NCBI GenBank assembly: GCA_003511165.1
Contig: DOJW01000007.1
Location: forward strand, 1 to 64,000
Direction: 5' to 3'
DNA length: 64,000 bases
From: Candidatus Dependentiae bacterium
GTDB lineage: Bacteria; Babelota; Babeliae; Babelales; UBA12411
Below the pieces are notes generated by a model that saw nothing but the letters and a program-made list of their open reading frames with translations, was not told where the DNA came from and searched no databases. The position numbers were made by a program, and so were the translations under genes. This document shows, piece after piece, positions 8,247 through 16,625 of the stretch. Position 1 is the stretch's first letter. Every line of letters starts with the position of its first letter.

Positions 8247-9809
8247 ATGTCAAAAATGTTAGAAAATAGCACAATAAATCTTTTGGCCGAGAAGAAACAA
8301 AAAGCAACTTGTGGTGGTGGAGTTGATAAGTTGCAAGCGCAATCTAGTTTGGGTAAAAAAACAGCTAGAGAACGTATTAATTTGTTTTTGGATGAAAACT
8401 CTTTTGAAGAGATCGATCAGTTAGCGACTTCTCCATTCTTAGAAGAAAAATTTTATACCGACGGCGTTATTTGCGGTTTTGGTAAAGTAAATGGACGTAA
8501 AGTTGCTGTTTTTTTTCAAGACTTTTCGATCAAAGGTGGCTCGCTTGGCTTTAGACATGCACAAAAGATTTGTAAAATAATGGATTTAGCTGCCAAAATC
8601 GGATGTCCGGTTATTGGGGTTTTAGATTCTGGTGGAGCAAGAATCGATGAAGGAATTCATGCACTTGCAGGTTTTGGTGAAATTTTTATGCGCAATAGTA
8701 GATTTTCTGGTGTTGTTCCTCAAATTTCTGTAGTTTTAGGTCCTTGTGCTGGTGGTGCAGTTTATTCTCCTGCATTAACAGATTTTATTTTTACTACTGA
8801 AAAAATTAGTCAGCTATTTATTACAGGCCCTGATGTTATTCGAAATGTCTTGCATCAAGAGGTTACAAAAGATGATCTTGGTGGAGCGCGAGTTCATGCT
8901 GAAAAAACGGGACTTGTTCATTTTTTGACACAAAGTGAAGAAGAGTGCTTTTATAAAGTTAAAAAATTATTGTCATATTTGCCTGATAATTACTTATCGG
9001 TAACGGGCTTACATGATTCATATGAAAATTTTAATGACGACCTACAGCAAGTTATAAACTGGGATTTGTTAATTCCTCAAAATCAAAACCAATCTTATGA
9101 TGTTAAAGCTGTGATTGAAGCTATTTCGGATCGCGATACTTTTTTAGAAGTTCAAGCAGATTTTGCACAAAATATTGTTGTGGGATTTGTAAGAATCGCT
9201 GGAAGAGTTGTCGGGATTGTTGCAAATCAAAGTTTAGAAAAAGCAGGAACTCTTGATATCGATGCATCATGCAAAGCTGCAAGATTTATCAAAACCTGTA
9301 ACAATTTTAATATACCAATTGTTTCTCTTGTTGATGTTCCCGGATTTTTACCAGGCATAGAGCAAGAACATAATGGAATAATTCGTCATGGTGCAAAGTT
9401 AATTTATGCTTATGCGGAAGCAACTGTTCCAAAGATTACTGTTATTTTACGCAAGGCTTTCGGTGGTGCATACATTGTGATGGGTAGCAAGCACTTAGGT
9501 TCAGATTTCAATTTTTCACTTCCAATGGCACAAATTGCAGTTTTGGGAGCTCAAGGCGCTGTTAACATTTTGCATAAGCGCAAAATAAATTCACTGCAAA
9601 CAGCGGAAGAAAAGTTTTTAATGGAAAATGAACTTAAAGAAAAATATACAGAAGAATTTTTGAATCCTTACGTTGCTGCTGAATTTGGTTACATAGATGC
9701 AATTATAATGCCAAACGAAATTCGAAAAAAATTAATTAGTTCTTTAGAGATTGCTGAAGAAAAAGTTGAGCATTTGCCAAAGAAGAAGCATGGAAATATT
9801 CCATTGTAA
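8247..9809 (+). CDS. Acyl-CoA carboxylase carboxyltransferase subunit (PccB/AccD5-like)
   Basis: A two-lobed carboxyltransferase of about 520 residues of the crotonase-fold family that moves CO2 from carboxybiotin onto an acyl-CoA. The N-terminal part has the TARERINLFLDENSFEEID region; the acyl-CoA and biotin-site loops are visible as GVLDSGGARIDEG, GPCAGGAVYSPALTDF, VDVPGFLPGIEQEHNGIIRHGAK and RKAFGGAYIVMGSK. The family includes propionyl-CoA, acetyl-CoA and methylmalonyl-CoA enzymes, and sequence alone does not choose between them. No biotin carboxylase or biotin carrier gene is in the window. Given the malonyl-using fab genes at 25.9-29.2 kb, supplying malonyl-CoA is a reasonable guess. 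ATG 8247 is preferred over TTG 8220, which has no Shine-Dalgarno; a GAGGA lies rather far (13 nt) upstream of 8247. Confidence 0.88.
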   Translation: MSKMLENSTINLLAEKKQKATCGGGVDKLQAQSSLGKKTARERINLFLDENSFEEIDQLATSPFLEEKFYTDGVICGFGKVNGRKVAVFFQDFSIKGGSLGFRHAQKICKIMDLAAKIGCPVIGVLDSGGARIDEGIHALAGFGEIFMRNSRFSGVVPQISVVLGPCAGGAVYSPALTDFIFTTEKISQLFITGPDVIRNVLHQEVTKDDLGGARVHAEKTGLVHFLTQSEEECFYKVKKLLSYLPDNYLSVTGLHDSYENFNDDLQQVINWDLLIPQNQNQSYDVKAVIEAISDRDTFLEVQADFAQNIVVGFVRIAGRVVGIVANQSLEKAGTLDIDASCKAARFIKTCNNFNIPIVSLVDVPGFLPGIEQEHNGIIRHGAKLIYAYAEATVPKITVILRKAFGGAYIVMGSKHLGSDFNFSLPMAQIAVLGAQGAVNILHKRKINSLQTAEEKFLMENELKEKYTEEFLNPYVAAEFGYIDAIIMPNEIRKKLISSLEIAEEKVEHLPKKKHGNIPL

Positions 9810-9891
9810 TATTTTCTAACTAATTTCAATTTACTAAATTTATTCTTTTAAATAATATTCAAAACTATAGTGTTTTAAAATATTAAAAAGG

Positions 9892-10509
9892 ATGGTTTTG
9901 AATAAAAAAGTTTTATTTCTTTCTATCTTATCTATTGTAGTTATAATTTTTTTAAGTTTTCGGGGAGAAAATGTGAAAAAAAGAGCTTTGTTTATATTAA
10001 TGCCTCAAGATTTTCAAGATTTAGAATTTTTGGAGCCTTATAAAATTTTAAAAGAAGGTGGAATTGAAATAGATGTTGCTGGTTTAAAGCCAGGAATTGC
10101 TAAAGGAATGTTTGGACGTACTTTTGAGCCAAACCTTTTGCTGGATGATTTAAATAATGAAAAATTTGATGTTTACGATGCACTTGTTATTCCAGGTGGT
10201 AGTGGTTCTACAGAATTTTTGTGGGAAGATCTAAAGGTTTTAGAAACCATAAAATATTTTCATTCTAAAAACAAAATTGTTGCTGCGATTTGTCATGCTT
10301 GCGCTGCGGTTGCAAATTCAAGAATTTTAACAGGTAAAGAGGCAACGGTTTTTCCTAGTGATGAAGCTTTAGATGTTTTCAAAAAAAATGAGGTCAAATT
10401 TGTTGATAAAGGTGTAGTTATCTCCCAAAAAGATAAAATAATCACATCACAAGGACCAAAATTTGCAAGAGAATTTGGAAATGCTATCTTAAGCATGCTT
10501 AAAAAATAA
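9892..10509 (+). CDS. Membrane-anchored DJ-1/PfpI family protein
   Basis: A 205-residue protein with one N-terminal hydrophobic segment (about residues 7-23) followed by a DJ-1/PfpI/ThiJ domain. Visible landmarks are the strand RALFILMPQDFQDLEF with the conserved acidic residue, the VIPGGSGSTEFL loop, and the nucleophile elbow AAICHACAAV with Cys134 followed by His135. Family members act as deglycases, chaperones, amidases or peptidases, and the exact reaction cannot be assigned. The leading hydrophobic segment suggests an inner-membrane-tethered or exported form, unlike the usual cytosolic enzymes. AAAAGGA overlaps the ATG at 9892, so the in-frame TTG at 9898 (5 nt spacing) may be the true start. 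hflX begins 26 bp downstream. Confidence 0.8.
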   Translation: MVLNKKVLFLSILSIVVIIFLSFRGENVKKRALFILMPQDFQDLEFLEPYKILKEGGIEIDVAGLKPGIAKGMFGRTFEPNLLLDDLNNEKFDVYDALVIPGGSGSTEFLWEDLKVLETIKYFHSKNKIVAAICHACAAVANSRILTGKEATVFPSDEALDVFKKNEVKFVDKGVVISQKDKIITSQGPKFAREFGNAILSMLKK

Positions 10510-10535
10510 AATTAAAAAAAATCAGAAAGAAGCTT

Positions 10536-11645
10536 ATGGCTAAAAAATCGATTTCAATTGAAGATATCCGTCCTAAAATTTTACTTTTGGGAATTTATAC
10601 ACCGCAAAATAAATTCAGAGATATGGAAGCATATTTTGAAGAATTTGTAAGTCTTGTTGAAACTCTTGGAGCTGTTTATGATGAAAAATTATTTATAAAA
10701 TTACGAAATATAGATCCTTCTTATTTTTTAACAACTGGAAAAATAGAAGAAGTGACAGCATTTTGTGAAGAACATAAAATTGATGAAATTATTTGTTCTG
10801 AATCATTATCCGCATTGCAGGAACGAAATTTGACCGATGCTTTTGGATGTGTTATTTCAGATCGCGCTCGTTTGATCTTGGAAATATTTAAAAATTCTGC
10901 TCATTCAGCTGAAGGTAAAACTCAGGTAGAAATTGCAGAATTGGAATATTTGAAAACGAGAATGTCGGGTCGTGGTATAGATATGGCGCAACAAGCAGGA
11001 TTTATTGGATCTCGCGGTCCGGGTGAAACGGTAAAAGAAGCTATTCGAAGAACTTATGCAACCAAGATTCGTCAAGCGCAAAAGAGACTGCATATTTTGG
11101 AGAAATCTAGAGATGAGCAGAGAAAAAGAAGGCTGCAAAGTAATATTCCATTAGTTTCTTTGATTGGTTATACAAACTCTGGAAAATCCAGCATTCTCAA
11201 TCGTCTTACAAAATCAAATGTTTTGGTAGAAAATAAGCTTTTTGCAACGCTCGATACAACAACAAAAATTTATTATCCTTCGCCACAAAAAAAGATTTTA
11301 CTTTCAGATACTGTTGGTTTTATAAGTGAACTTCCTCATCATTTGATAGAATCTTTTAAATCTACTCTTGATGAGTTGAAGTATTCAGATTTATTGCTCA
11401 TTGTAGTCGATATAAGTAATAATATTTGGAAAGATCAAATAGAAGTTGTCCGAGATACTTTGCATAGTTTAAAAATTGAGAAGCCTTACATTTTTGTTTT
11501 TAACAAAATTGATAAGATTGCAAATATTGAAGAGATAAAACCAGATTTAGAAGAGTTTAAACCTTATATTTTGACTTCAGTAAAACCAAAAGATGGTTTA
11601 AATGATTTAGTTACTTATCTAAAAGATTTTGAGTTTAAAAAATAA
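10536..11645 (+). CDS. hflX: GTPase HflX
   Basis: A 369-residue ribosome-associated GTPase that splits stalled or stressed 70S ribosomes. The N-terminal HflX domain ends in the diagnostic glycine-rich GSRGPGETVKEAIRR segment and a helical linker. The Obg-like G domain follows, with G1 GYTNSGKSS (from residue 211), switch I region TLDTTTK, G3 DTVGFI and G4 NKID. The C-terminal extension seen in E. coli HflX is short here. It is probably cotranscribed with the DJ-1-like gene 26 bp upstream. The palindromic element and a bidirectional terminator lie between it and the convergent frr. Confidence 0.95.
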   Translation: MAKKSISIEDIRPKILLLGIYTPQNKFRDMEAYFEEFVSLVETLGAVYDEKLFIKLRNIDPSYFLTTGKIEEVTAFCEEHKIDEIICSESLSALQERNLTDAFGCVISDRARLILEIFKNSAHSAEGKTQVEIAELEYLKTRMSGRGIDMAQQAGFIGSRGPGETVKEAIRRTYATKIRQAQKRLHILEKSRDEQRKRRLQSNIPLVSLIGYTNSGKSSILNRLTKSNVLVENKLFATLDTTTKIYYPSPQKKILLSDTVGFISELPHHLIESFKSTLDELKYSDLLLIVVDISNNIWKDQIEVVRDTLHSLKIEKPYIFVFNKIDKIANIEEIKPDLEEFKPYILTSVKPKDGLNDLVTYLKDFEFKK

Positions 11646-11663
11646 ATTTAACATTTTAATTAA

Positions 11664-11900
11664 TAGACTTCTTCTGAAACTGTTTTTATAGTTCGGAACC
11701 AAACGTTTTGCCTAACTACATGTTTAATATTTATAAACCGTTCGCCCTGAGTGAAACGAGCTTTTAGCGAGTGCAGTCGAACGGGTGCGAACTTCTTTGA
11801 AATTTATTTTATAAGGGCCGTCCGTACCCATTCGACTCCGCCATAAAATGGCTTCGCTCAGGGCGAACGGACAATAATATCAGGTTGCAGAAGAAGTCTA
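11664..11900. mobile_element. MITE-like element with terminal inverted repeats (copy 2)
   Basis: A 237-bp non-coding block starts with TAGACTTCTTCTG (11664-11676) and ends with its exact inverted complement CAGAAGAAGTCTA (11888-11900). Inside are two palindromic units, 11738-11792 (CCGTTCGCCCTGAG to GTGCGAAC) and 11820-11872 (GTCCGT to ACGGAC). No open frame is present. It fills most of the roughly 310-bp gap between convergent hflX and frr. Terminal repeats plus repeated occurrence (also 1-159, 12721-12929, 33020-33296) suggest a non-autonomous mobile element. No transposase is in the window and no target duplication could be fixed with certainty. Confidence 0.7.
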
Positions 11901-11903
11901 ATT

Positions 11904-11937
11904 AAAAAGGGCTGGAAATATTTCCAGCCCTTTTTAA
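11904..11937. terminator. Bidirectional terminator between hflX and frr
   Basis: Symmetric hairpin AAAAAGGGCTGGAAA / TTTCCAGCCCTTTTT with A-run and T-run on both sides, serving both convergent genes. Confidence 0.88.
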
Positions 11938-11954
11938 TTTTGATCTGTTAATTT

Positions 11955-12539
11955 TTACAGAGATTTTAGTTCGGATTCTTTTTTACTGTTTAGTGCATCT
12001 GTTTTTTCGATAAATTTATCGGTAATTTTTTGTAGAAGATGAGATAATCTTTCTGCAAAATCTTCAGAAATCAATTTTTCTTTTTCTGCTTCACGAAGGA
12101 AGTTATGTGCTTCTTTTCGCACATTTCTGATAGATACTCTGCATTCTTCAGTTTTTTTGCCTAAGACTTTTACCAATTCTTCGCGGCGTTGTGATGAAAT
12201 CATTGGGAATTGTAATCTAATAAGTTGTCCGTCATTTACAGGAGTAATTCCTATATCGGAAGCTAAAATTGCTTTTTCGATATCTCCGATGATGCTTTTG
12301 TCCCAAGGTTGGATTGTGATTAATCGTGCATCAGGAGCGGATAAAGAGGCTATTTCTTTGATGCCCATTAATTGTCCGTAACATTCTACTTTTAGTCCGT
12401 CAAATATTGCGGTTGATGCTCGGCCTGTGCGGATAGAGGTAAGTTCTTTATCAAAATGTTTTATCGCTAGGTCCATTGCTTCGTTTACGGAGTTTTCAAA
12501 AGTCTTCGAATCTCCTTCAGAAAAGATAATTGGTTTCAT
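11955..12539 (-). CDS. frr: Ribosome recycling factor
   Basis: A 194-residue protein that, with EF-G, splits post-termination ribosomes. The long three-helix bundle sequence is recognisable: HFDKELTSIRTGRAST near the N-terminus, the domain II segment GIKEIASLSAPDARLITIQPWD, IRLQFPMISSQRREELVK, and the C-terminal amphipathic helix. Length is about 10 residues above the usual 185 because of a short N-terminal extension. AAAGGAAAA precedes the ATG. In many bacteria frr follows rpsB-tsf-pyrH; here it stands alone, 9 kb from tsf-pyrH and 11 kb from rpsB, all on the minus strand. Confidence 0.97.
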   Translation of the reverse strand: MKPIIFSEGDSKTFENSVNEAMDLAIKHFDKELTSIRTGRASTAIFDGLKVECYGQLMGIKEIASLSAPDARLITIQPWDKSIIGDIEKAILASDIGITPVNDGQLIRLQFPMISSQRREELVKVLGKKTEECRVSIRNVRKEAHNFLREAEKEKLISEDFAERLSHLLQKITDKFIEKTDALNSKKESELKSL

Positions 12540-12720
12540 AAATTTTCCTTTATTATTTGTTTTAAAAACTTAAAAAAGTGCGACATTTGCAAGTATATCA
12601 AGAACGAGATCTATCTCAAGTTTTCTTGTTTATTACTTATTTATATTGTTTTTACAATCAAAGTTTAGTTAAGGTTATTGACGTGAATTAATTGAAATGT
12701 GGATGTTATGATTTTTATAT

Positions 12721-12929
12721 TAGACCTATTCTGAGACCTGTTATAAAAAAATCCGTTCGTCCTGAGCGGAGCCACTTTTGTGGCGCAGTCGAACGGGTGC
12801 GGACGGAATCTAATATTATTTAAAAAATAAAAATGTAATTATAAAAAACAAAATATTGCTCTTTTAAAAGAGTTCGCACCTGTTCGACTGCGTTAGCCAA
12901 AAGCTCACTTCGCTCAAGGCGAACGAACT
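12721..12929. repeat. Dispersed palindromic repeat element, copy 3 (one end lost)
   Basis: It begins with TAGACCTATTCTGAGACCTG, a diverged version of the terminal repeat of the copy at 11664-11900, and holds two palindromic units (12752-12807 and 12871-12929). There is no matching right terminal repeat: the block ends in GCGAACGAACT just before the AGGAG Shine-Dalgarno (12931-12935) of the DipZ-like gene. The stretch 12540-12940 between divergent frr and the DipZ-like gene otherwise holds only AT-rich sequence, so the promoter of the downstream gene lies within or before this element. Confidence 0.7.
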
Positions 12930-12940
12930 AAGGAGAAGTT

Positions 12941-14152
12941 ATGATAATTTTACTTTTATTTTCTTTGTTTGCTGGTTTTATAACGGTTTTGTCACCATGC
13001 ATTTTGCCAATTTTGCCTATTCTGCTTGGATTGGGAGCTGCTGTAGAAAAACGTAGAGCTTGGGGCATAGTCATAGGATTAATTTTAAGTTTTACTTTTT
13101 TTTCTTTAACTTTAAAATTCATAGTTTCTTTGACAGGCATTTCTCCTAATGTTTTACGTTATATTGCTTTAGCATTAATAGGTATATTGGGTATTTCAAT
13201 GTTATTTCCAAGGCTAGAAAAGATATTTGTTATTATTTTTTCTGGATTTAGTCATTTAGGTGAATTGGTTCAGGAGAAATCCAAATTTATTAGGAGTGGA
13301 TTTATCAGCGGTTTAGTTTTAGGAATAGCTCTTGGATTAATATGGACACCTTGTGCTGGTCCCGTTCTTGCTACTGTAATAGCTATTGTCGCTTCAAGTG
13401 TTATTAATCTTAAAATTATTTTGGTTTTACTATTTTATAGTATCGGCTGTGCTATACCTATGTTTTTAATAATGTATGGTGGATCTACGATTTTAAATTC
13501 GGTAAGTTTTTTTTCAAGAAATGCAGCAGTTATAAGAAAAATATTTGGCATTTTGATTGTGATAGGATCTGCTATGATTTTTTTTAATTTGGATATTGTG
13601 ATGCAGCAATCAGTGTCTAAATATTTAAACAGATTTTTTGTTGAAGATAATGGTGTTTTAAAAAAAGAATTAGAACGTTTACAAGATAATGAGAATTTGA
13701 TCACAGAAATAAAATTGGAGAGTAAAGCTCCAGAGTTAGTCGGAATAAATCATTGGATAAATTCTTCACCGCTTACGCTTGCATCTCTGAAGGGTAAAGT
13801 TGTTTTGGTTGATTTTTGGACTTATAGCTGTATTAATTGTGTTCATTCTTTGCCATATCTAAATCAATGGTATGAAAAATATAAGGGCAAGGGTTTTATA
13901 ATTATAGGCGTTCATACACCTCAATTTGAATATGAAAAAGATGTTAAGAATGTGGAAGCTGCTGTAAAACGTTTCAAAATAACTTATCCTGTAGCCTTAG
14001 ATAACGATTATAAAACTTGGAATATATACAACAATAGATATTGGCCTTCTCTTTATTTATTGGACAAAAAGGGTGTTGTTAAAAAAATATATTTTGGTGC
14101 AGGTGATTATTTGAAAACTGAAAATATGATCCAAAATCTAATTGATATATAA
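12941..14152 (+). CDS. DipZ-like fusion: CcdA-type membrane domain plus TlpA-like thioredoxin domain
   Basis: A 403-residue membrane protein. Residues 1 to about 230 form six to seven hydrophobic segments of the CcdA/DsbD type, with paired Cys-containing helices (SPCILPILPILLG and WTPCAGPV) that pass electrons across the inner membrane. After a linker, residues about 245-403 are a thioredoxin fold (VDFWTYSCINCVHSLPYL) with active site Cys297-Ile-Asn-Cys300, followed by the GVHTPQFEYEKD and WPSLYLLDKKG elements typical of DipZ and TlpA-like reductases. The likely role is to carry reducing power from cytoplasmic thioredoxin to periplasmic disulfides. It is shorter than mycobacterial DipZ, lacking the extra C-terminal carbohydrate-binding-like domain. 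The repeat at 12721-12929 abuts its ribosome-binding site. Confidence 0.88.
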   Translation: MIILLLFSLFAGFITVLSPCILPILPILLGLGAAVEKRRAWGIVIGLILSFTFFSLTLKFIVSLTGISPNVLRYIALALIGILGISMLFPRLEKIFVIIFSGFSHLGELVQEKSKFIRSGFISGLVLGIALGLIWTPCAGPVLATVIAIVASSVINLKIILVLLFYSIGCAIPMFLIMYGGSTILNSVSFFSRNAAVIRKIFGILIVIGSAMIFFNLDIVMQQSVSKYLNRFFVEDNGVLKKELERLQDNENLITEIKLESKAPELVGINHWINSSPLTLASLKGKVVLVDFWTYSCINCVHSLPYLNQWYEKYKGKGFIIIGVHTPQFEYEKDVKNVEAAVKRFKITYPVALDNDYKTWNIYNNRYWPSLYLLDKKGVVKKIYFGAGDYLKTENMIQNLIDI

Positions 14153-14160
14153 AAGAACTT

Positions 14161-14526
14161 TTAAATATGCCGAGTTTTAGGATGCTTTTCATTTGCTAAT
14201 AAGTATTTTAATGTTTGTTCAAATGTGAATTGCAAAATATCTAGCGTTTGATTTTTTGAAGTTAATTTTGTTTTTGAACTTTTTATCATTAGGTCTACAG
14301 GTGTTTGTTGTTGCCCATTTGTTATCTGTAACAGATTTTCAAAATCTTTTGAGGATGTGAGTTTCCAAACTCTTATTAAATCTAGAGAATCTAAATTTTT
14401 AAAAATTAGATGCATTCTACTATTTCCATTTTTATCTACTGGTTGGGAGTATATTTTAAAATAATCCCTTTTTGCATTTAAGCTTGTTATAAGTGCTAAG
14501 GTTAAAATTAAAAATATTTTTTTCAT
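14161..14526 (-). CDS. Small secreted protein, no recognised family
   Basis: A 121-residue protein with a clear signal peptide (MKKIFLILTLALITSLNA, probable cleavage after NA). The mature part is polar and basic, without cysteines; no family was recognised. It converges on the DipZ-like gene (8 bp between stops) and is divergent from the ankyrin gene at 14677, with about 150 bp of shared promoter region. Support is the signal peptide and the placement in an otherwise empty slot; the ribosome-binding site (AGAA) is weak. Confidence 0.6.
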   Translation of the reverse strand: MKKIFLILTLALITSLNAKRDYFKIYSQPVDKNGNSRMHLIFKNLDSLDLIRVWKLTSSKDFENLLQITNGQQQTPVDLMIKSSKTKLTSKNQTLDILQFTFEQTLKYLLANEKHPKTRHI

Positions 14527-14676
14527 TAAAATTCTTCGTTTTTTTGATTAAAATAACAGAACAAAGAATATCAGCATTCATATTATTTTCAAGCTTTATT
14601 GGTGATTTTATTGATTAAAATTTTAATATAAATAAACTTGCGAAAGTTTGTTTATATATTATGAAAGGATGCAGCT

Positions 14677-15621
14677 ATGCAGTTATTTAATTGTAAAAAA
14701 AATATCAAAAGTTTAGTTTTTTTGTTGTGTTGTTTTTTCTTGATTGTTCCGGTACATGCTGGATGGCATGATATTGCATCAATAGAAAAGTTAAGAAATT
14801 GCGCGCGATTATATAAGCAAGATCAAAAAAGTTGTTCTTTGCCTGTAGCAATAGGATGTATTTATAAAAATGGATGGGATTCTAAAGATCCTTTCGGAGA
14901 TTCTTGCGGTCCTTTAGTTTCCGAAAAGTTTAATGATGAGATAGAACGTAAAAAGGTAAATGATCGAATAGATGAATTAGTTAAAATGGTTTATGAATTT
15001 TTAGATTGGGATGATGCATTAATTAGAAAATTGTATTTAGATTCTGGGAGGAAAGATTGGATGAAGTATTCCTTGGGCAGACTTGGAATATATAGCGATC
15101 CGGTAAACAGCGATTTATTTGCAGCTGTTAGGCCGTATAACTATAAAAGCGTGCCGGTTTTAATTGAAAAATGTGCGGATGCATCTTGTAAGCAGCTACC
15201 TGGAGGATTCACCTTTTTGCAGAAGGTTCAACCTTGTACAGATTTAGTTTCAATTAAAAACACAATTGAAACTCTTCTTGCAAATGGCGCGAATAAAGAA
15301 TTATTTGATGAACGCGGTTTTACGCCGCTTATGTGTGCTACTTATTTTTTAAATTTACCCGCGGTTTATATTCTTTTGAAGAATGGTGTTGATGTGTCAA
15401 AAAGAAGTTTACGAGGATGTATGACGGCCTTAGATCTTTTGCGTGAAGGCGCATGTCTTACGTCTTTACAAGAGGAGAATGTTAAATTCGCAGCGCGTCT
15501 TAGAGAAAGCAATTCACAAGATATATTAGAAAAGCATGTTTTAATGATTGAAAAATTGTTGCGTGGTAAATATACCCCAGAAGAATTTGATGCTTTAGGA
15601 AGAGAGTTGTTTGGAGAATAA
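14677..15621 (+). CDS. Secreted ankyrin-repeat protein (tandem copy 1)
   Basis: A 314-residue protein with a hydrophobic signal peptide (residues about 9-27, ending VPVHA). The middle is a helical region of unknown kind with several cysteines. Ankyrin repeats are visible towards the C-terminus, for example ETLLANGANKELFDERGFTPLMCATYF followed by LPAVYILLKNGVDVSKRSLRG. The same architecture and wording (RGFTPLxxATY..NLPAVxILL) recur in the next gene, 43 bp downstream, so the two are tandem paralogs. Secreted ankyrin proteins in intracellular bacteria often bind host proteins; that role is inference here. AAGGATG precedes the ATG. Confidence 0.8.
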   Translation: MQLFNCKKNIKSLVFLLCCFFLIVPVHAGWHDIASIEKLRNCARLYKQDQKSCSLPVAIGCIYKNGWDSKDPFGDSCGPLVSEKFNDEIERKKVNDRIDELVKMVYEFLDWDDALIRKLYLDSGRKDWMKYSLGRLGIYSDPVNSDLFAAVRPYNYKSVPVLIEKCADASCKQLPGGFTFLQKVQPCTDLVSIKNTIETLLANGANKELFDERGFTPLMCATYFLNLPAVYILLKNGVDVSKRSLRGCMTALDLLREGACLTSLQEENVKFAARLRESNSQDILEKHVLMIEKLLRGKYTPEEFDALGRELFGE

Positions 15622-15664
15622 GAAATAGCTTAATTTTAAGTTAGTAAATTTTAAGGAAATCAAT

Positions 15665-16567
15665 ATGCAATTATTTAATTATAAAACAATTTTTTTTAGT
15701 GTTGTTTTGTTATGTTGTTTTGCGGATAAAGATTTGAAAGCTTTAAGACCTTTAAATCCTCAAGATATTATACAGATCAGAGAAGCTACCATGGCATGGA
15801 AAAATGAACAAAATGTAACTTTGCGTGAAAAAATTTGCATTGCTTTATCACAGACTCTAAATAAGCTTGTGTTTGGTGCTAATCCGCCCAGTTGTGATGA
15901 AATAGCGAGTGTTTTGTATGTAGCTTTAGATAGGAATGATGCTTTGATTATGCAACTTTATTGTGAATCTCCAGAGATTTATTGGATGTTTGGTCTTATT
16001 TTGAAACTAGGAGTTGATATAAAGACTCCTTTATATTTTAGTTATAAATTTCAGAATGGGGCTTTATTTTGTGCTGCTGGGAACAACAACGCACGAGCGA
16101 TTGAACATTTATTTGAAAAAGGTGGTATAGATGTTTCAATTAGATCGTGTGATTTACAGGATACAGCTTTACATTATGCTTGTTGTAATCGAGGAAATCT
16201 TAGCTATTCGTCTAATAGAGACATTAAGAAATTGATAGAGTTTCTTATTAATAAGGGTGCTGAGATAGAAGCTGTTAGCTCGAAAGGATTTACCCCGTTG
16301 TTCGTTGCTGCTTATCAAGTGAATTTGCCGGCGGTAATTATTCTTTTACAGCGTGGTGCAGATAAAAATAAGAAAATGTCTGACGGTAAGACTGTTTTCG
16401 AGTTAGTAAATGAAGGTGTAGAAAATTCGAGAATTTCCTTTCCTGCTGGTTATGTTGATAAATTGATAAAATTGTTAAAAGGGGAATATGATGAACATCA
16501 AGTGAAAGATTTAATTGAAGAATTGTTTTTTAAAGATTTTAATGAGATGGATCCTTTTGGTTTTTGA
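15665..16567 (+). CDS. Secreted ankyrin-repeat protein (tandem copy 2)
   Basis: A 300-residue paralog of the preceding protein. It starts MQLFNYKTIFFSVVLLCCFA, a shortened or weak signal peptide with a lysine-containing stretch right after it. Ankyrin units are clearer than in copy 1: ALFCAAGNNNARAIEHLFEKGGIDV, TALHYACCN...LIEFLINKGAEIEA and GFTPLFVAAYQVNLPAVIILLQRGADKN, i.e. at least three. A bidirectional terminator at 16575-16614 closes the two-gene unit. The matching first ten residues and spacing argue for recent duplication. Confidence 0.82.
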   Translation: MQLFNYKTIFFSVVLLCCFADKDLKALRPLNPQDIIQIREATMAWKNEQNVTLREKICIALSQTLNKLVFGANPPSCDEIASVLYVALDRNDALIMQLYCESPEIYWMFGLILKLGVDIKTPLYFSYKFQNGALFCAAGNNNARAIEHLFEKGGIDVSIRSCDLQDTALHYACCNRGNLSYSSNRDIKKLIEFLINKGAEIEAVSSKGFTPLFVAAYQVNLPAVIILLQRGADKNKKMSDGKTVFELVNEGVENSRISFPAGYVDKLIKLLKGEYDEHQVKDLIEELFFKDFNEMDPFGF

Positions 16568-16574
16568 CCACTAA

Positions 16575-16614
16575 AAAAGAAGAGGCGACTTTTTAAAGTC
16601 GCCTCTTCTTTTTT
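16575..16614. terminator. Bidirectional terminator between ankyrin gene and typA
   Basis: Long perfect hairpin AAAAGAAGAGGCGACTTT / AAAGTCGCCTCTTCTTTT, A-run before and T-run after, usable from both sides. Confidence 0.9.
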
Positions 16615-16625
16615 GTAAATAGTTA

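Noticed and set aside
11664..12929. CRISPR-like repeated units
   Set aside because: The repeats are few, palindromic, unevenly spaced and in both orientations, with no spacer structure and no cas genes.
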